Below, piece by piece: positions 36,522 through 46,753 of a stretch of DNA of 64,000 nucleotides. The notes below the pieces were generated by a model. The model saw nothing but the letters and a program-made list of their open reading frames with translations. It ran no database searches and had not been told where the DNA came from. Where the stretch lies: contig NW_003314304.1 of NCBI RefSeq assembly GCF_000143415.4, forward strand, positions 1,100,561 through 1,164,560, read 5' to 3'. The stretch's first letter is position 1. Every line of letters starts with the position of its first letter. The position numbers and the translations under genes are program-made. The DNA comes from Selaginella moellendorffii (Eukaryota; Streptophyta; Lycopodiopsida; Selaginellales; Selaginellaceae).

Positions 36522-37125
36522 ACAGGGTTGTCATCATTGCGGCGAACTTGGACACTACAAGGCTGATTGTCCGCAGTTGAAGAACAAACGGCAGGACAAG
36601 AAGAATGGCCAATCTTCTTCTCACGGTAAATCAGATACTAAAAAGTTGCAAACTTTACAGTGTGAGGATGACGAGTACGACCATTCTGGTCGGAGGAAGA
36701 GACTTTTGATCGTTGTTCATCAACTCAACTGTGTGTGGAACAAGATGGAGCTCGAGGATACACGTGAATCAGCTTTAATGCTGGAGGGCGTATTCCGTGG
36801 CGATCCAGTGCAGATTTTACTGGATAGTGGGAGCAATGACAACTTTGTTTCGGCAAAGTTTGTTGCGGAGCATCGCCTGAACACATGCGGAGTTCTTCCA
36901 TACACAGTGGAAGGTGCAGCTACCTCTACTCAGCATTTCAATGCTTGTGTCGAGGGGCTAGAAGTGTTGGTTGGCAAAACCACACTTGTGGAGACTTTTT
37001 ATCTTGCAGATATCCATCGTGTGGATCTCATTCTTGGGATGCCATGGTTGGTGAAGGTGGATCCAGAGATAAAGTGGAGCATTAAGCGTATCTTGCTGGA
37101 GTATGGTGGCATTAAAGATGTGTAG
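36478..37125 (+). pseudogene. Zinc knuckle and aspartic protease frame
   Basis: Begins with a CCHC knuckle (CHHCGELGHYKADC) and continues to a retroviral-type aspartic protease with LLDSGSNDNF as active-site region and LILGMPWL near its end. It stops at 37123-37125, before RT. Confidence 0.85.
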
Positions 37126-37155
37126 TTTGGCGAGGGCGTTCAACCACCAGTTGTT

Positions 37156-38532
37156 ATGCTCTCTGATACATCTTTGAAGTGGGCTTGTCGTAATGGAAAA
37201 GAAATTTCGAGTTACTTGTTGTTTGTTCGTGACTTGGGGGACCAAGGCACGTGTGGGGGAGAAGTAGCAGTATGGGATGTACTTGACGAGTTTTTTGATG
37301 TTTTTCCATCTAAACTTCCTCATGGATTACCTCCATTAGGAGGTGTGGAGCATGGGATTACATTGGAGCTGGGGACGCAGCCAATTTACCGGTGTCCGTT
37401 TCGGTTAAGTTATGCGGAGGAGCAAGAAGTTCAACGACAAGTCAAGGAGTTACTTGAGTTTGGATTTATTCAGCTAAGTAAGTCTCCGTTTGGTGCTCCG
37501 GTCTTGCTTGTGAAGAAGAAGGACGGTTCAATGCGAATGTGTATTGACTACCGCGCTTTGAACAAGAAGACAGTGAAGGATAAGATGCCGATGCCACGTG
37601 TGGATGATATCCTAGACAAGCTTGGTGAAGCACAAGTGTTTACCAAGATTGATCTGAGGAGTGGATATCATCAAATTGCAAAGGATGATGCATCTATCTC
37701 CAAGACGGCATTCAACACAAGCTTCGGACATTTTTAGTTTACAGTTATGCCGTTTGGTTTGACAAATGCACTAGCCATATTTACTCGGTTGATGACGGAG
37801 GTATTTGGGCGTAATCTTCATGAGTTTGTGGAGATTTTCTTGGACGATATTCTTGTTTTTAGCAAGAATATAGAGGAGCATAGGGTGCATTTGCGCAAGG
37901 TTCTTTTGTTACTTCGAGACAACAAACTTTATGCAAAGAAGAGCAAATGTGAATTTGCAAAGTCGGAGGTGGAATGTCTAGGCCATATTGTGACATCTAA
38001 GGGTGTCAAGACGAATCCAAGGAAGGTGGCTGTGGTGGAAAACTGGCCTACACCGACTATAGTGGCTGAGTTGCACAGTTTTCTTGGTATGGCTAGTTAC
38101 TACCGATGTTTCCATCATAAGTTTGCAGAGGTGGCTATTCCTTTGACGCGGTTGTTAAGCAAGAATGTGCCATTCGAGTGGAAGATGCCACAAGAGGAGA
38201 GTTTTGTGGCGCTGAAACGATTGTTGAGCGAGGCTCTAGTGCTTCACATTGCTGATCCATTGAAACCTTATGAGGTGACATGCAATGTGAGTGGTTATGC
38301 ACTGGGAGGAGTTCTCATGCAAGAGGGACAGCCTATTGCATATGAGAGTCGAACTTTGAATTCCGTGGAGCAACGCTATTCCACATATGAGCAAGAGTTA
38401 CTCTGTATTGTTCATACTTTGCGGATGTGGCAGCATTATCTTTATGGTGCAGTGTTTGTGGTGTTGACAGATCACAAACCACTTATGTATCTTTTCACAC
38501 AGAAGGAGTTGAACACTAGGCAAGCTCGTTAG
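37156..38532 (+). pseudogene. Reverse transcriptase and RNase H frames
   Basis: Two frames in the same phase are separated by a TAG at 37735-37737 inside RT. The first contains [17 protein letters not shown] and [11 protein letters not shown]. The second starts at TVMPFGLTNA and holds the catalytic box FLDDILVFSK, the FLGMASYYRCF connection and RNase H (ALGGVLMQEGQPIAYESR, VLTDHKPL). It ends in a TAG at 38530 where the family has Trp. The enzyme would copy element RNA to DNA if intact. Confidence 0.9.
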
Positions 38533-38742
38533 ATGGTCAAACTCATGGAGTTTGGGGAGTTTCCTATTGAGTATCGTCCGGGAAAATCAAATGTGGTGGC
38601 CGATGCTTTATCTTGTGTTTGTCATATGATGACGTTATGACAACGATTTTGTCATCATTTGAGTAAGGTGGTCAGCGAGTTTGGGCAGTTGGTTGAGCAT
38701 GCTCAGGCTCAGGATGCTGAGGTGGCCTCTTTATGAACCTAG

Positions 38743-39938
38743 ATGGAAGCCCCTTTCTCATTGGTGGATGGGATTCTCTACTACAATGGCCGTGTATATT
38801 TGCCACGGGTGGATGCGTTAATTACTCAAGTTTTATTCCACTATCATGATCGTCCAGAGGCCGGTCATTTTGGGGGGAAGAAGACATATGAGCTGATTAA
38901 GCACAACTTTTATTGGAGGAATATGAAGGCTAATATCCTCAAGTATTGTAAATCATGCGAGCTTTGTCAGCGGGTTAAGGTGCCACGGGAGAAGCCGGGG
39001 GGACTTTTGCAACCTTTACCTATTCCTCAGAGCCGTTGGTGTAGTATCTCTATGGACTTCATCACTTGTTTGCCATGAACACAGAGGCAAAAGGAGCAAG
39101 TATGGGTCATAGTGGATCAATTGACGAAGTATGTGCGGTTGTTGGCTCTTCGGAAGACTGTCACTGCCTCAGACTTGGCTGCGGTTTACTTGGAGAAGGT
39201 TTTTCCTGATTTTGGTTTGCCAGAGGATATCATTAGTGATCGAGATTCAAAGTTCACCAGTGGATTTTGGAAAAACTTTGCAAAGGCTATGCAAGTGACT
39301 TTGAAACTCTCAAGTGGAGATCATCCTCAGATGGATGGGCAAACCGAGCGTGTGAATCACGTGGTGGAGGATATGCTACGTTGTAGCATTGGTCAAAGGC
39401 AAAGACAATGGGATTTATATCTTCCGTTGGTGCAATTTGCTTACAACAATAGCCAACACAGTGGAACCAAGCTAAGTCCTTACTTTGCCATGTTTGGAAG
39501 GCATCCTCGAACAGCGGTGGAGTTGGGATTGCATTTGAGTAAGGACGTTCGAGATAAGCTTGATTTCGAGGCAACTGATCTGGCCACAGAACTTGATGAG
39601 ATTCTGGTGGTGTGCAAACAGAATTTGCAAGCAACTCAGGATAAAGTGGAGAAGTTTGCCAATGAGCATCGCCAATTCCGGGAATATAAAGTGGGTGATC
39701 TCGTCTTTGTGCGAGTGATCTTTCTGTCAAGTGAGCGGCGGAACACCTTGGTGCCTTTACGGACAGGGAAGAGTGATAAACTCTCCCATCGATATGCTGG
39801 TCTATATGAAGTGCTGGAGTGCATTGGTAAAGCGGCTTATTGGGTGCGGCTGCCAGCTAGGGTGAAAATTCATCCAGTATTTTATGTCAACCAGTTGAAA
39901 GGTGTACTATCTCGGAGTGATGGGCCCAATGCCTTCTT
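38743..39938 (+). pseudogene. Integrase frames of the Ty3/gypsy element
   Basis: An N-terminal zinc domain (H-H-C-C: HDRPEAGHFGG ... CKSCELCQ) and the first catalytic Asp (MDFITCLP) lie before a TGA at 39076-39078. The second frame has DQLTKYVRL, the second Asp in ISDRDSKF and the Glu in GQTERVNH, completing the DDE triad, followed by the C-terminal beta domain. At 39939 the frame runs into the MITE. I see no convincing chromodomain after it. Confidence 0.85.
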
Positions 39939-40225
39939 ATGCTTTATTTCGTTAAAGTGGAACTTTTCATTATCCCACTTATGGTGTGTGGCCACATGCC
40001 ATTTTTATAACAATAATAAAAAATTGAAGTTTTAGCTTTATAATTTATAAATTAAAAACTTTTCATATGATTTTGTGTTATAATATTGTGAAATATAAAA
40101 AATAAATTAAAAAACTGATAGAAATATTAATAAATATTAATTAAGTACTATGAAATGGCATGTGGACACATGCTAATTAATGTCCCACTTTACTGAATAA
40201 GTTCCACTTTAACGAAATAAAGCAT
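39939..40225. mobile_element. MITE copy 2 (in the Ty3/gypsy element)
   Basis: 287 bp, almost identical to 32654-32940, with perfect 27-bp terminal inverted repeats. Flanks TCTT (left) and CCTT (right) could be a 4-bp duplication with one later change. Confidence 0.9.
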
Positions 40226-40334
40226 CCTTGATGTATACAGCTGATGGACCAGGAGCTTGAGTAGGATTCCCTAGAAAGGGTGATCACCAGTACAATTCGT
40301 CCTTGGGACAAGGACTTTGTTGGGGGGGAAGAAT

Positions 40335-40559
40335 TGTTAGGCGCCAGCTTTGACTACATGGTCAACATCAGTCAAAGGGAGGCTCAAGGGTACATGTTAG
40401 GGTAAGGGAGTTAACCTACCCTAAAGCTCACAGTGGAGCGGCGGCACAGTGGAGTTTTTGAGGTAGCTCGGGGGTGGTTGGGTGGTGAAAAACCTCAAGA
40501 GGTGGTGTAGCATAGTTTAGGGCAACTAGATCTTTGTCTTTTTGCGCTGGTTCATAACA
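40335..40559 (+). repeat. 3' LTR of Ty3/gypsy element
   Basis: 225 bp matching 35369-35601, preceded by a G-rich polypurine tract (40322-40331) and followed by the ACGGG duplication. Confidence 0.95.
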
Positions 40560-41617
40560 ACGGGGGGCAAGTGGCACGACGCCAAAGGGGGAGGACTGCC
40601 TCGGTTTACCGTCTCTGGCCATCCAGACTCTTTCTTGTGGGTTGGAATGGAGGAGCTTTCTTACTTGATGTCATCACTCGCCCAAGCTTGCAAAGACCGA
40701 TGTGTTGTAGATGTGAGAGAACACCTCATGATCCTCACATTCAACATACAAACTCGGATCCTCACGAGCAAGAGGTTTTTTGGTGAGAACTTGAGTGACA
40801 ACGAGCTAGCAGAGGCCAGAGTATTCAAGGAACTGATCGATGAGTCAGTCAAGTTTGCTTTCCAGTTCCATATAAGTGAGTTTGTCCATATAAGTGAGTT
40901 TGTACCATCTTGGCTCAAATGGATTGACTGGAAACATACCACAGGCCAAAAGGGTTGCTGCCAAGCAGGACGAATTCCTCCAGAAGATCACCGACGAACA
41001 CAAAGCCAACAAATCCCATCCCGACAACGGATTTCATGGATACTTTGCTTGAGCATAGACGAGATGACCGATAAGTTGTCAAAACCACCTTAGCGGTAAG
41101 TGGAGAATGATTCTAACATGATAATCTATACTCTGGAATGCTTTGGCATAGGAACTCCTGGCAGCAGGAACAGACACAAGCACATGCAGAGTGGAGTGGG
41201 CTTTGCTAGAACTTCTCAACAATCCAGATGTCATGAGGAAAGGACAAGAGGAACTTGATGTTGTCATAGGCGGAGATGGCATGGTTTTAAAGCTGACATA
41301 TCTTGAGACCATCGTCAAGGAAACTTTCAGGATCAAAGGTGCCACCACCATTGTCATCTTTTACTCCGTTGGCAGAGATCCAAAGTTTGGGACAAAGTTT
41401 TGGTCCGAGAGGTTTCTGGGGTTGGCAATCGACGTGAAAGGCCAGGACTTTGAGCTGATTCCGTTTGGAGCTGGGAGACGAATATGCCCAGGCATGTCAC
41501 TCGGCCTCAAAACTATTTATCTCACTCTTGGAAACTTGCTCCACGACTTTAATCCTGATGTCTTGTTCCACTAGAGGATCAAATGGAAGAATCTCATTTG
41601 GTATCCCCGTTGAAAAA

Positions 41618-42200
41618 TGGAGTTCCTTCTCTAGTTTCTGTCTTTTTGCTCCTTGTTAGAACTCTTACGTTGCAAAGCAAGACACTACTGCATTGGTTTA
41701 GATCCATGGTTTAGATCTAATGCTTTACCAATCTCTTCAGAAGCTGTCCAACAAGTTTGGGATGTTATGTTCTTGAGACTTGGCATGGTTCCAGCCGTTA
41801 TTACCAGTCCAGCGACTGGTTTTTGGTTCCAGGCCATTTATACTGGTTGGGCAGTATGCGTGCTACAACTTCAAGGGGCTGGGATCAGCTATTCGAGAAC
41901 GGCCAAAGAGGGGAGAGATGAAGAAATTGGCATGAAGCCACGTAAAGAAATTTCAATCCTTGGCATATAGTCGTTCCATGGCAAAAGAAGTACTCAAGAC
42001 TCATGATTTGCTCTTTAGTTCCAGGCCATTTATATTGGTTAGGCAGTATGCGTGCTACTACTTCAAGACTCATGATTTGCTCTTTAGTTCCAGGCCATTT
42101 ATATTGGTTAGGCAGTATGTGTGCTACTACTTCAAGGGGCTGGGATCAACTATTCAAGAACGAAGAAATTGGCCAAAGAGGGGAGAGATGACATGAAGCC
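41618..42200 (+). pseudogene. Scrambled P450 fragment (related to the 48582 gene)
   Basis: It matches the start of the P450 at 48582 (MEFLL start region, then LGMVPAV, then SRPFILV and the GQY segment) but with stops, missing blocks and repeated blocks. A 69-bp tandem duplication spans 41995-42132, and a larger unit ending in CATGAAGCCACGTAAAGAAA occurs at about 41897-41955 and 42159-42212. It ends about 80 bp before the PPR start. No function. Confidence 0.8.
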
Positions 42201-42281
42201 ACGTAAAGAAAGTTTAAATCCTTTCAGCGCGCGAGGAATTTTAGGTTTTCTGTTGCTAGGGTTCTTCCATCGGGATGGAGC

Positions 42282-44957
42282 ATGCGGTGTTTGAGGCGTG
42301 GCATCGGCGCGAGGGCACTGCATTCTGAGGTAAGGATCAGCGTCCACTACTTCGTGTCGATATTACGCTCTTGCCGCAGCTCCAGTGACCTCGATCGCGG
42401 CAAGAATCTTCACAATGATGCCGTCGCGGCGGGCTATGGCTCCAATCTCGTTGTTGCCAGCAGCCTGGTCAGCATGTACTCGCGATGCGGCAGCGTCGCG
42501 GATGCACACAGGGTCTTTGACGCCATGCCTTGCCGCAATGTGGTGGCCTGGACGGCGCTCATGGCCGGGTATCTGGAATCCAGCAGCAGCAAGGATTTTG
42601 ATTCGAGCGGCAGTGTCAGTGACAGAGATTTGGGGTCGCGATTGGTCAAGGCAGCTCAGATCTTCGAAAGATTTCCACAGTATGACGTCGTGACTTGGAA
42701 CTCGCTGCTGCTGGGATACGTTGAAAATGGAAGAGGGGATTTGGCGCTGGATTTGTTCCAGAGCATGGAAGTCCGCGGCTTGCGTCCCAATGCGGGGACT
42801 TTCATGGGAGCAATCAAGGCGTGCTCTGCCATCGCGGACTGTGAAGAGAGCACGATTGTCATCGGCAGTGGAAAAGTCAAGCTCGGTGCTTTGGAGAAAG
42901 GGATGATGGTTCACTCTCGAGCGACGAGGATCCAGGGTGACTCTCTGGATGTGTTCGTGGAGAACACCCTGGTGGATATGTATGCCAAGTGTGGAAGCTT
43001 GGTGGATTCTCGGGGGGCTTTCGACAGGATGGAGTTTCACACGGTCGTGTCGTGGAATGCTTTGCTGCTGGGATATGCCGAGAATGGAGAGGGGGAGATT
43101 GCTCTCGAGCTGTTTGAGCGTGTGAGCTGCGAGAAGAATGCTCTCACTTTCGTTGCTGCGGTCAAGGCCTGCTCCGGCCTTGCGGCGAGAGAAGACCAAA
43201 GGCAGGTTGACGGGAGGCTCGTCAAGGTGGTGGCTCTTGAGCGAGGCACGAGAGTACACGCTCAAGCATCCAGTATCGATGATCCGGAGGCTGTGCTCGC
43301 CAACACGCTGGTGGATTTCTACTCCAAGTGTGGGAGCATGACGGATGCTCGAAGAGTCTTCGACAGCATGGAGTGTCAAAAGGCCGTGGCGTGGAACGCT
43401 CTCATGTTTGGCTACTGCGAGTATGGAGACGCAGGGACCGTGTTGGAGCTTTTCAACCGCATGAAAACTTCCAGGGACTGTGCTCCGACCTCTCGATCGT
43501 ACGTTGCCGCCTTGAAGGCTTGCACCAGCGTCGCAGGAAAAGAAGTCGCCAGAAAAATCGACGGGAGGGCCGTGAAGCTGGCAAGTTTGGAGAAAGGCAT
43601 GGCTTTGCATGCTGGAGCTGTGGAGAAAGGCCATACGGCGGACTGCTTCGTGACAATCACGCTGATAGACATGTACGCGAACTGTGGGAGCCTGGTGGAC
43701 GCCCGCAGCGTGTTTGACAGGATGCCTTCTCGGAGTGTCGTGGCATGGACTGCTTTGCTCATGGGATACGCAGAGAGTGGGGAGGAGGGACTGGCTTTGG
43801 ATCTTTTGACAACGATGAAGGACGAAGGCTTCGAGCCGGACACACTAACTTTTGTCGCAGCGGCGAAAGCTTGCATCGGCGTGGCTGCCAAGGAAGAAGG
43901 AAGACAGGTTGACGGGAAGCTCGTGAAAGTTTTCGCTCTGGACAAAGGCAGGACTCTTCACTCACAGGCAGCGAAGTTGGGGTGCGACACGGACGTGTTT
44001 TTGGCCAGCACCTTTGTCGACGTTTTCGCGAGATGTGGGAGCATGGTGGACGCTCGCCGAGTCTTCGACGCCATGCCTTTCCACAGTATGGTGTCGTGGA
44101 ACTCGATGCTCCTGGGGTACATCGAGGCAAGGGAAGAGGCCAAAGCCGTGGAGGCGTTTGGCAGCATGAGACAGGAGGAGAGCTTCTCGCTGAGCTCGCA
44201 GAACCTGGTCGCCGTGCTCAAGGCGTGTGGAAGCTCGGTGGCCTTTCGATTCGGCAAGGCCGTCCACAGCGATGCTTGCCGGTGGGGGCACGAGACGGAG
44301 GCTCTCCTGGCTACGTGCTTTGTGGACGTCTACGGCAAGTGCGGCAGCATGGTGGACGCTCACACCACTTTCGACTCGCTGGGCAGCGTCGATCTGGTGG
44401 CCTGGACGGCACTGATAGCAGGATATAGCAGGCTGGGTGACACGAGCAGCGTGTTTCGGCTCTTCCACAGCATGCAAGACGAGGGGCTTGGAGCAAACCG
44501 GGTGACTTTCATCTGCGTTCTCATCGCGTGTAGTCACGCCGGGCTTGTAGACGAGGGGAGGAGGTACTTCCAGGCGATGAGCTCCAAGTATGGTGTCACT
44601 CCCGGCGTGGAGCACTACCACTGCATGGTGGACATGCTGGGGCGAGCGAATGCTCTGGACGAGGCAGTGGAGCTGCTGGAAGCGATGCCGTTTGAGGCGA
44701 GTGCGGTGGCGTGGAAGACGGTGCTCGGGGCGTGCCAGAAGTGGAAGAACTTGAGAGTTGCGAAGATGGCTTTCGAGGCCTTGATGAGCAGAGGTGGCGG
44801 GAGCGATGGCGCGGTGTTTCGATTGATGGGGAACGTCTATGCGGCAGCAGGGATGTGGGAGGAGAAAGCAAAGCTGGAAGAAAGATTGTCGAGCTCTGAT
44901 CCCTCGAGTGATCTTCGCGTGGTTTTGTCAGGCAGTGATCTTACATCGTTGACTTGA
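42282..44957 (+). CDS. Pentatricopeptide repeat protein (PLS type, intronless)
   Basis: A single 891-codon frame starting at the ATG at 42282. It is built of PPR motifs in P-L-S order, shown by recurring NTLVDMYAKCGS, ARRVFDAMP and VAWTALLMGYAESG blocks and ending with VEHYHCMVDMLGRANALDEAVELL (the pre-E region). No DYW deaminase tail is present. Such proteins bind single-stranded organelle RNA, one base per motif, usually in RNA editing or processing; target unknown. The N-terminus is basic and Arg-rich, as expected for an organelle transit peptide. Oddity: four L-type motifs carry an extra segment of about 20 residues with the core DGRxVKxxxLxxG. It sits inside the P450 array, and its stop is 79 bp before a P450 start. 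A GTAAG at 42330 could be a donor, but the frame is open without splicing. Confidence 0.93.
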   Translation: MRCLRRGIGARALHSEVRISVHYFVSILRSCRSSSDLDRGKNLHNDAVAAGYGSNLVVASSLVSMYSRCGSVADAHRVFDAMPCRNVVAWTALMAGYLESSSSKDFDSSGSVSDRDLGSRLVKAAQIFERFPQYDVVTWNSLLLGYVENGRGDLALDLFQSMEVRGLRPNAGTFMGAIKACSAIADCEESTIVIGSGKVKLGALEKGMMVHSRATRIQGDSLDVFVENTLVDMYAKCGSLVDSRGAFDRMEFHTVVSWNALLLGYAENGEGEIALELFERVSCEKNALTFVAAVKACSGLAAREDQRQVDGRLVKVVALERGTRVHAQASSIDDPEAVLANTLVDFYSKCGSMTDARRVFDSMECQKAVAWNALMFGYCEYGDAGTVLELFNRMKTSRDCAPTSRSYVAALKACTSVAGKEVARKIDGRAVKLASLEKGMALHAGAVEKGHTADCFVTITLIDMYANCGSLVDARSVFDRMPSRSVVAWTALLMGYAESGEEGLALDLLTTMKDEGFEPDTLTFVAAAKACIGVAAKEEGRQVDGKLVKVFALDKGRTLHSQAAKLGCDTDVFLASTFVDVFARCGSMVDARRVFDAMPFHSMVSWNSMLLGYIEAREEAKAVEAFGSMRQEESFSLSSQNLVAVLKACGSSVAFRFGKAVHSDACRWGHETEALLATCFVDVYGKCGSMVDAHTTFDSLGSVDLVAWTALIAGYSRLGDTSSVFRLFHSMQDEGLGANRVTFICVLIACSHAGLVDEGRRYFQAMSSKYGVTPGVEHYHCMVDMLGRANALDEAVELLEAMPFEASAVAWKTVLGACQKWKNLRVAKMAFEALMSRGGGSDGAVFRLMGNVYAAAGMWEEKAKLEERLSSSDPSSDLRVVLSGSDLTSLT

Positions 44958-45036
44958 GAGCTTAAAGAACTATAGCTTCATGTCCTTTATAACTTGTATA
45001 CAATGTGATGGTCTCAAGCGAGAGAACAAAGGATTC

Positions 45037-46562
45037 ATGGAGTTTCCAGTCTACTTTCTTGTAGCTTTGGTGGTGTGTTTTTTGGGAAGATCTTTGCTGC
45101 AGAGTAGAAAGAGGTTGCCTCCATCTCCATGGGGGCTGCCTTTGATTGGTCACGTCCATCATCTGTCTGCGCTGCCTCACCAATCCCTCCAAAACTTATC
45201 TAGAAAGCTTGGAGGGATTATGTATCTAAGACTTGGGATGACTCCAGTCATTGTGATTTCCAGTCCAGATCTAGCAAAAGAGGCATTGAGAAGCAATGAT
45301 TCTAGCTTTGGCTTCAGACCATACCTGTTGGTTGGGGAATATCTCACTTACAACTTTAAGGGGATTGGTTTGTCTAACGGTGATCACTGGAAGAACATGA
45401 GGAAGATCTGTATCACCGAGCTCTTCTCAGTCAAGCGCCTGGAATCCTTCCGAGGGCTGAGGCTTGCTGAGGTCTCTCACTTGGTCTCACGGCTTGCTCA
45501 AGCATCCAAGAGCCAGAGCGTCGTCAATGTGAGAGAACTTCTCACTGATTTCAATGTCAACATAGTGAGCCAGATGCTCATGAGCAAGAGATTCTTTGAG
45601 AACAAGAACTTGGGCGGGGAGGAAGTAGAAGAGGTAAGACAGCTCAGAGAATTCCTGGAGGAGCTGACGCGCTTCGCTTTGAAGTTCCACATAAGTGAGT
45701 TCGTCCCGGCTTGGCTGAGATGGATTGATTGGAACATCCCACATGCGAGAAAACTTGTGGCCAAGCAAGAGAAGTTCTTCGAAAAAATAATCCAAGAGCA
45801 CAAATCTAGCCAGAAATCCCGTCCTGTGATGGATTTCATGGATATCTTGCTACAACACCAAGAAGACGAGGAGGCCGCCAAAGCCACGTTTATGGTAAGT
45901 GAATGATCTCCTGGATTTCACAAAGTTTGTAGTAACAGTGACTGTCTTCCTCATTTTCACAGGAACTCCTTGCAGCAGGAACAGACACCAGTGCTTGTAC
46001 GACAGAGTGGGCGCTGCTGGAACTTCTCAACAATCCAGAGATAATGAGGAAAGCACAGGAGGAACTCGATACTGTTGTGGGCCGAGATCGCATGGTTACA
46101 GAGTCTGATCTCCACAAGCTTCTATACCTTGAAGACATTGTCAAGGAAACTTTCAGGTTTCACCCTCCAGGCCCGTTGCTGCCCAGGATGTCAACTCAGG
46201 CTTGTGTTCTGGGCGAGTCTTTCGACATTCCCAAAGGTGCCACCACCATTATCAACTTTTATGCCATTGGTAGAGACCCAAGAGTTTGGGATAAGCCTGA
46301 AAAGTTCTGGCCAGAGAGGTTTCAAGGATCAACAATCGATGTTAAGGGCCAGGACTTTGAGCTGATTCCATTCGGATCTGGGAGAAGAAGTTGTCCAGGG
46401 ATGTTGCTGGGACTCAAGAGTGTGTACCTCACGCTCGCCAACTTGATTCATGGTTTCAACTGGGAGCCTGTCGCCCGTGGAGGAAGCTACAATATGGATG
46501 AAGCTTTTATGTCTGTCATATGGCCAAAGCTAGCATTGCAAGCCAAAGTTACTTCTATGTAA
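45037..46562 (+). CDS. Cytochrome P450, A-type (CYP71 clan), apparently intact
   Basis: Exons 45037-45894 and 45963-46562 (phase-0 intron of 68 nt, GTAAGT...CAG) give 485 aa. Features: N-terminal membrane anchor (about residues 4-20), proline hinge PPSPWGLP (28-35), I-helix AAGTDTS (290-296), K-helix ETFR (348-351), PERF (403-406) and heme loop FGSGRRSCPG with Cys430 as iron ligand. ER-bound mono-oxygenase needing NADPH-P450 reductase. The substrate cannot be told from sequence; A-type enzymes usually act in specialised metabolism. The start is chosen to match the MEF start of its neighbours. Only 79 bp separate it from the PPR stop, so its promoter probably lies in the PPR coding end. Copy at 30051 is a near-identical pseudogene. 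Confidence 0.92.
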
Positions 46563-46753
46563 CCATTGGTATTCTGTTTTATTAGAAGCATCTTAATTTG
46601 CTCTTAAATTATAATATTACCTTATTCACAAGGCTGACCTTCAAACAATACAGCAGATACTCGTTTGTCATCTTGTTCAAAAGCATCACTAGACGAACCA
46701 TGCAATGAAACAATTATTTATAGACCATGATTCATAGACTCCAGATAAACCAG

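Larger units (their letters stand above)
35369..40559 (+). mobile_element. Ty3/gypsy LTR retrotransposon with target duplication
   Basis: Complete structure: LTRs, primer-binding site (35602), gag, zinc knuckle, protease, RT, RNase H, integrase, polypurine tract (40322-40331) and a 5-bp target duplication ACGGG (35364-35368, 40560-40564). The domain order protease-RT-RNase H-integrase is that of Ty3/gypsy. Stops at 37123, 37735, 38530, about 38637, 38734, 38740 and 39076 and a shift between gag and the knuckle show it is inactive, although long frames survive. A MITE sits between integrase and the polypurine tract. Confidence 0.95.
32142..40625. mobile_element. Nested insertion in the P450 exon (composite of several elements)
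   Basis: Bounded by GAC on both sides. From left: about 100 bp of unclassified sequence, a hAT element relic (about 32245-34947, itself carrying a MITE), a GC-rich block (34975-35368), a Ty3/gypsy element (35369-40559, carrying the second MITE), and 61 bp of sequence continuing the GC-rich block. The outermost carrier is unidentified; a 3-bp duplication would fit a CACTA-type element, but the ends do not begin CACTA. Confidence 0.75.
31736..41574 (+). pseudogene. P450 pseudogene split by an 8.5-kb insertion
   Basis: Similar to the intact gene at 46754. The 5' part runs 31736-32141 and breaks at the codons for KRID; the 3' part resumes at 40626 with the next bases (SFLWVGMEEL). GAC occurs on both sides (32139-32141, 40626-40628), as a short target duplication would. 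A one-base deletion near 31781 shifts the frame early. Later there are a duplicated HISEFV segment (about 40868-40905), a degraded intron junction near 41096, a missing segment after KETFRI, and a truncated end. The heme loop FGAGRRICPGM survives. Confidence 0.9.

Noticed and set aside
36470-36525. Programmed gag-pol frameshift in the Ty3 element
   Set aside because: A one-base change in an A run explains the shift, and the element has many other stops, so decay is simpler.
42363-43634. 423-codon minus-strand open frame
   Set aside because: Shadow of the PPR gene; high GC at third positions keeps the antisense frame open. The translation has no domain and is rich in His, Arg and Ser as expected for an antisense PPR.
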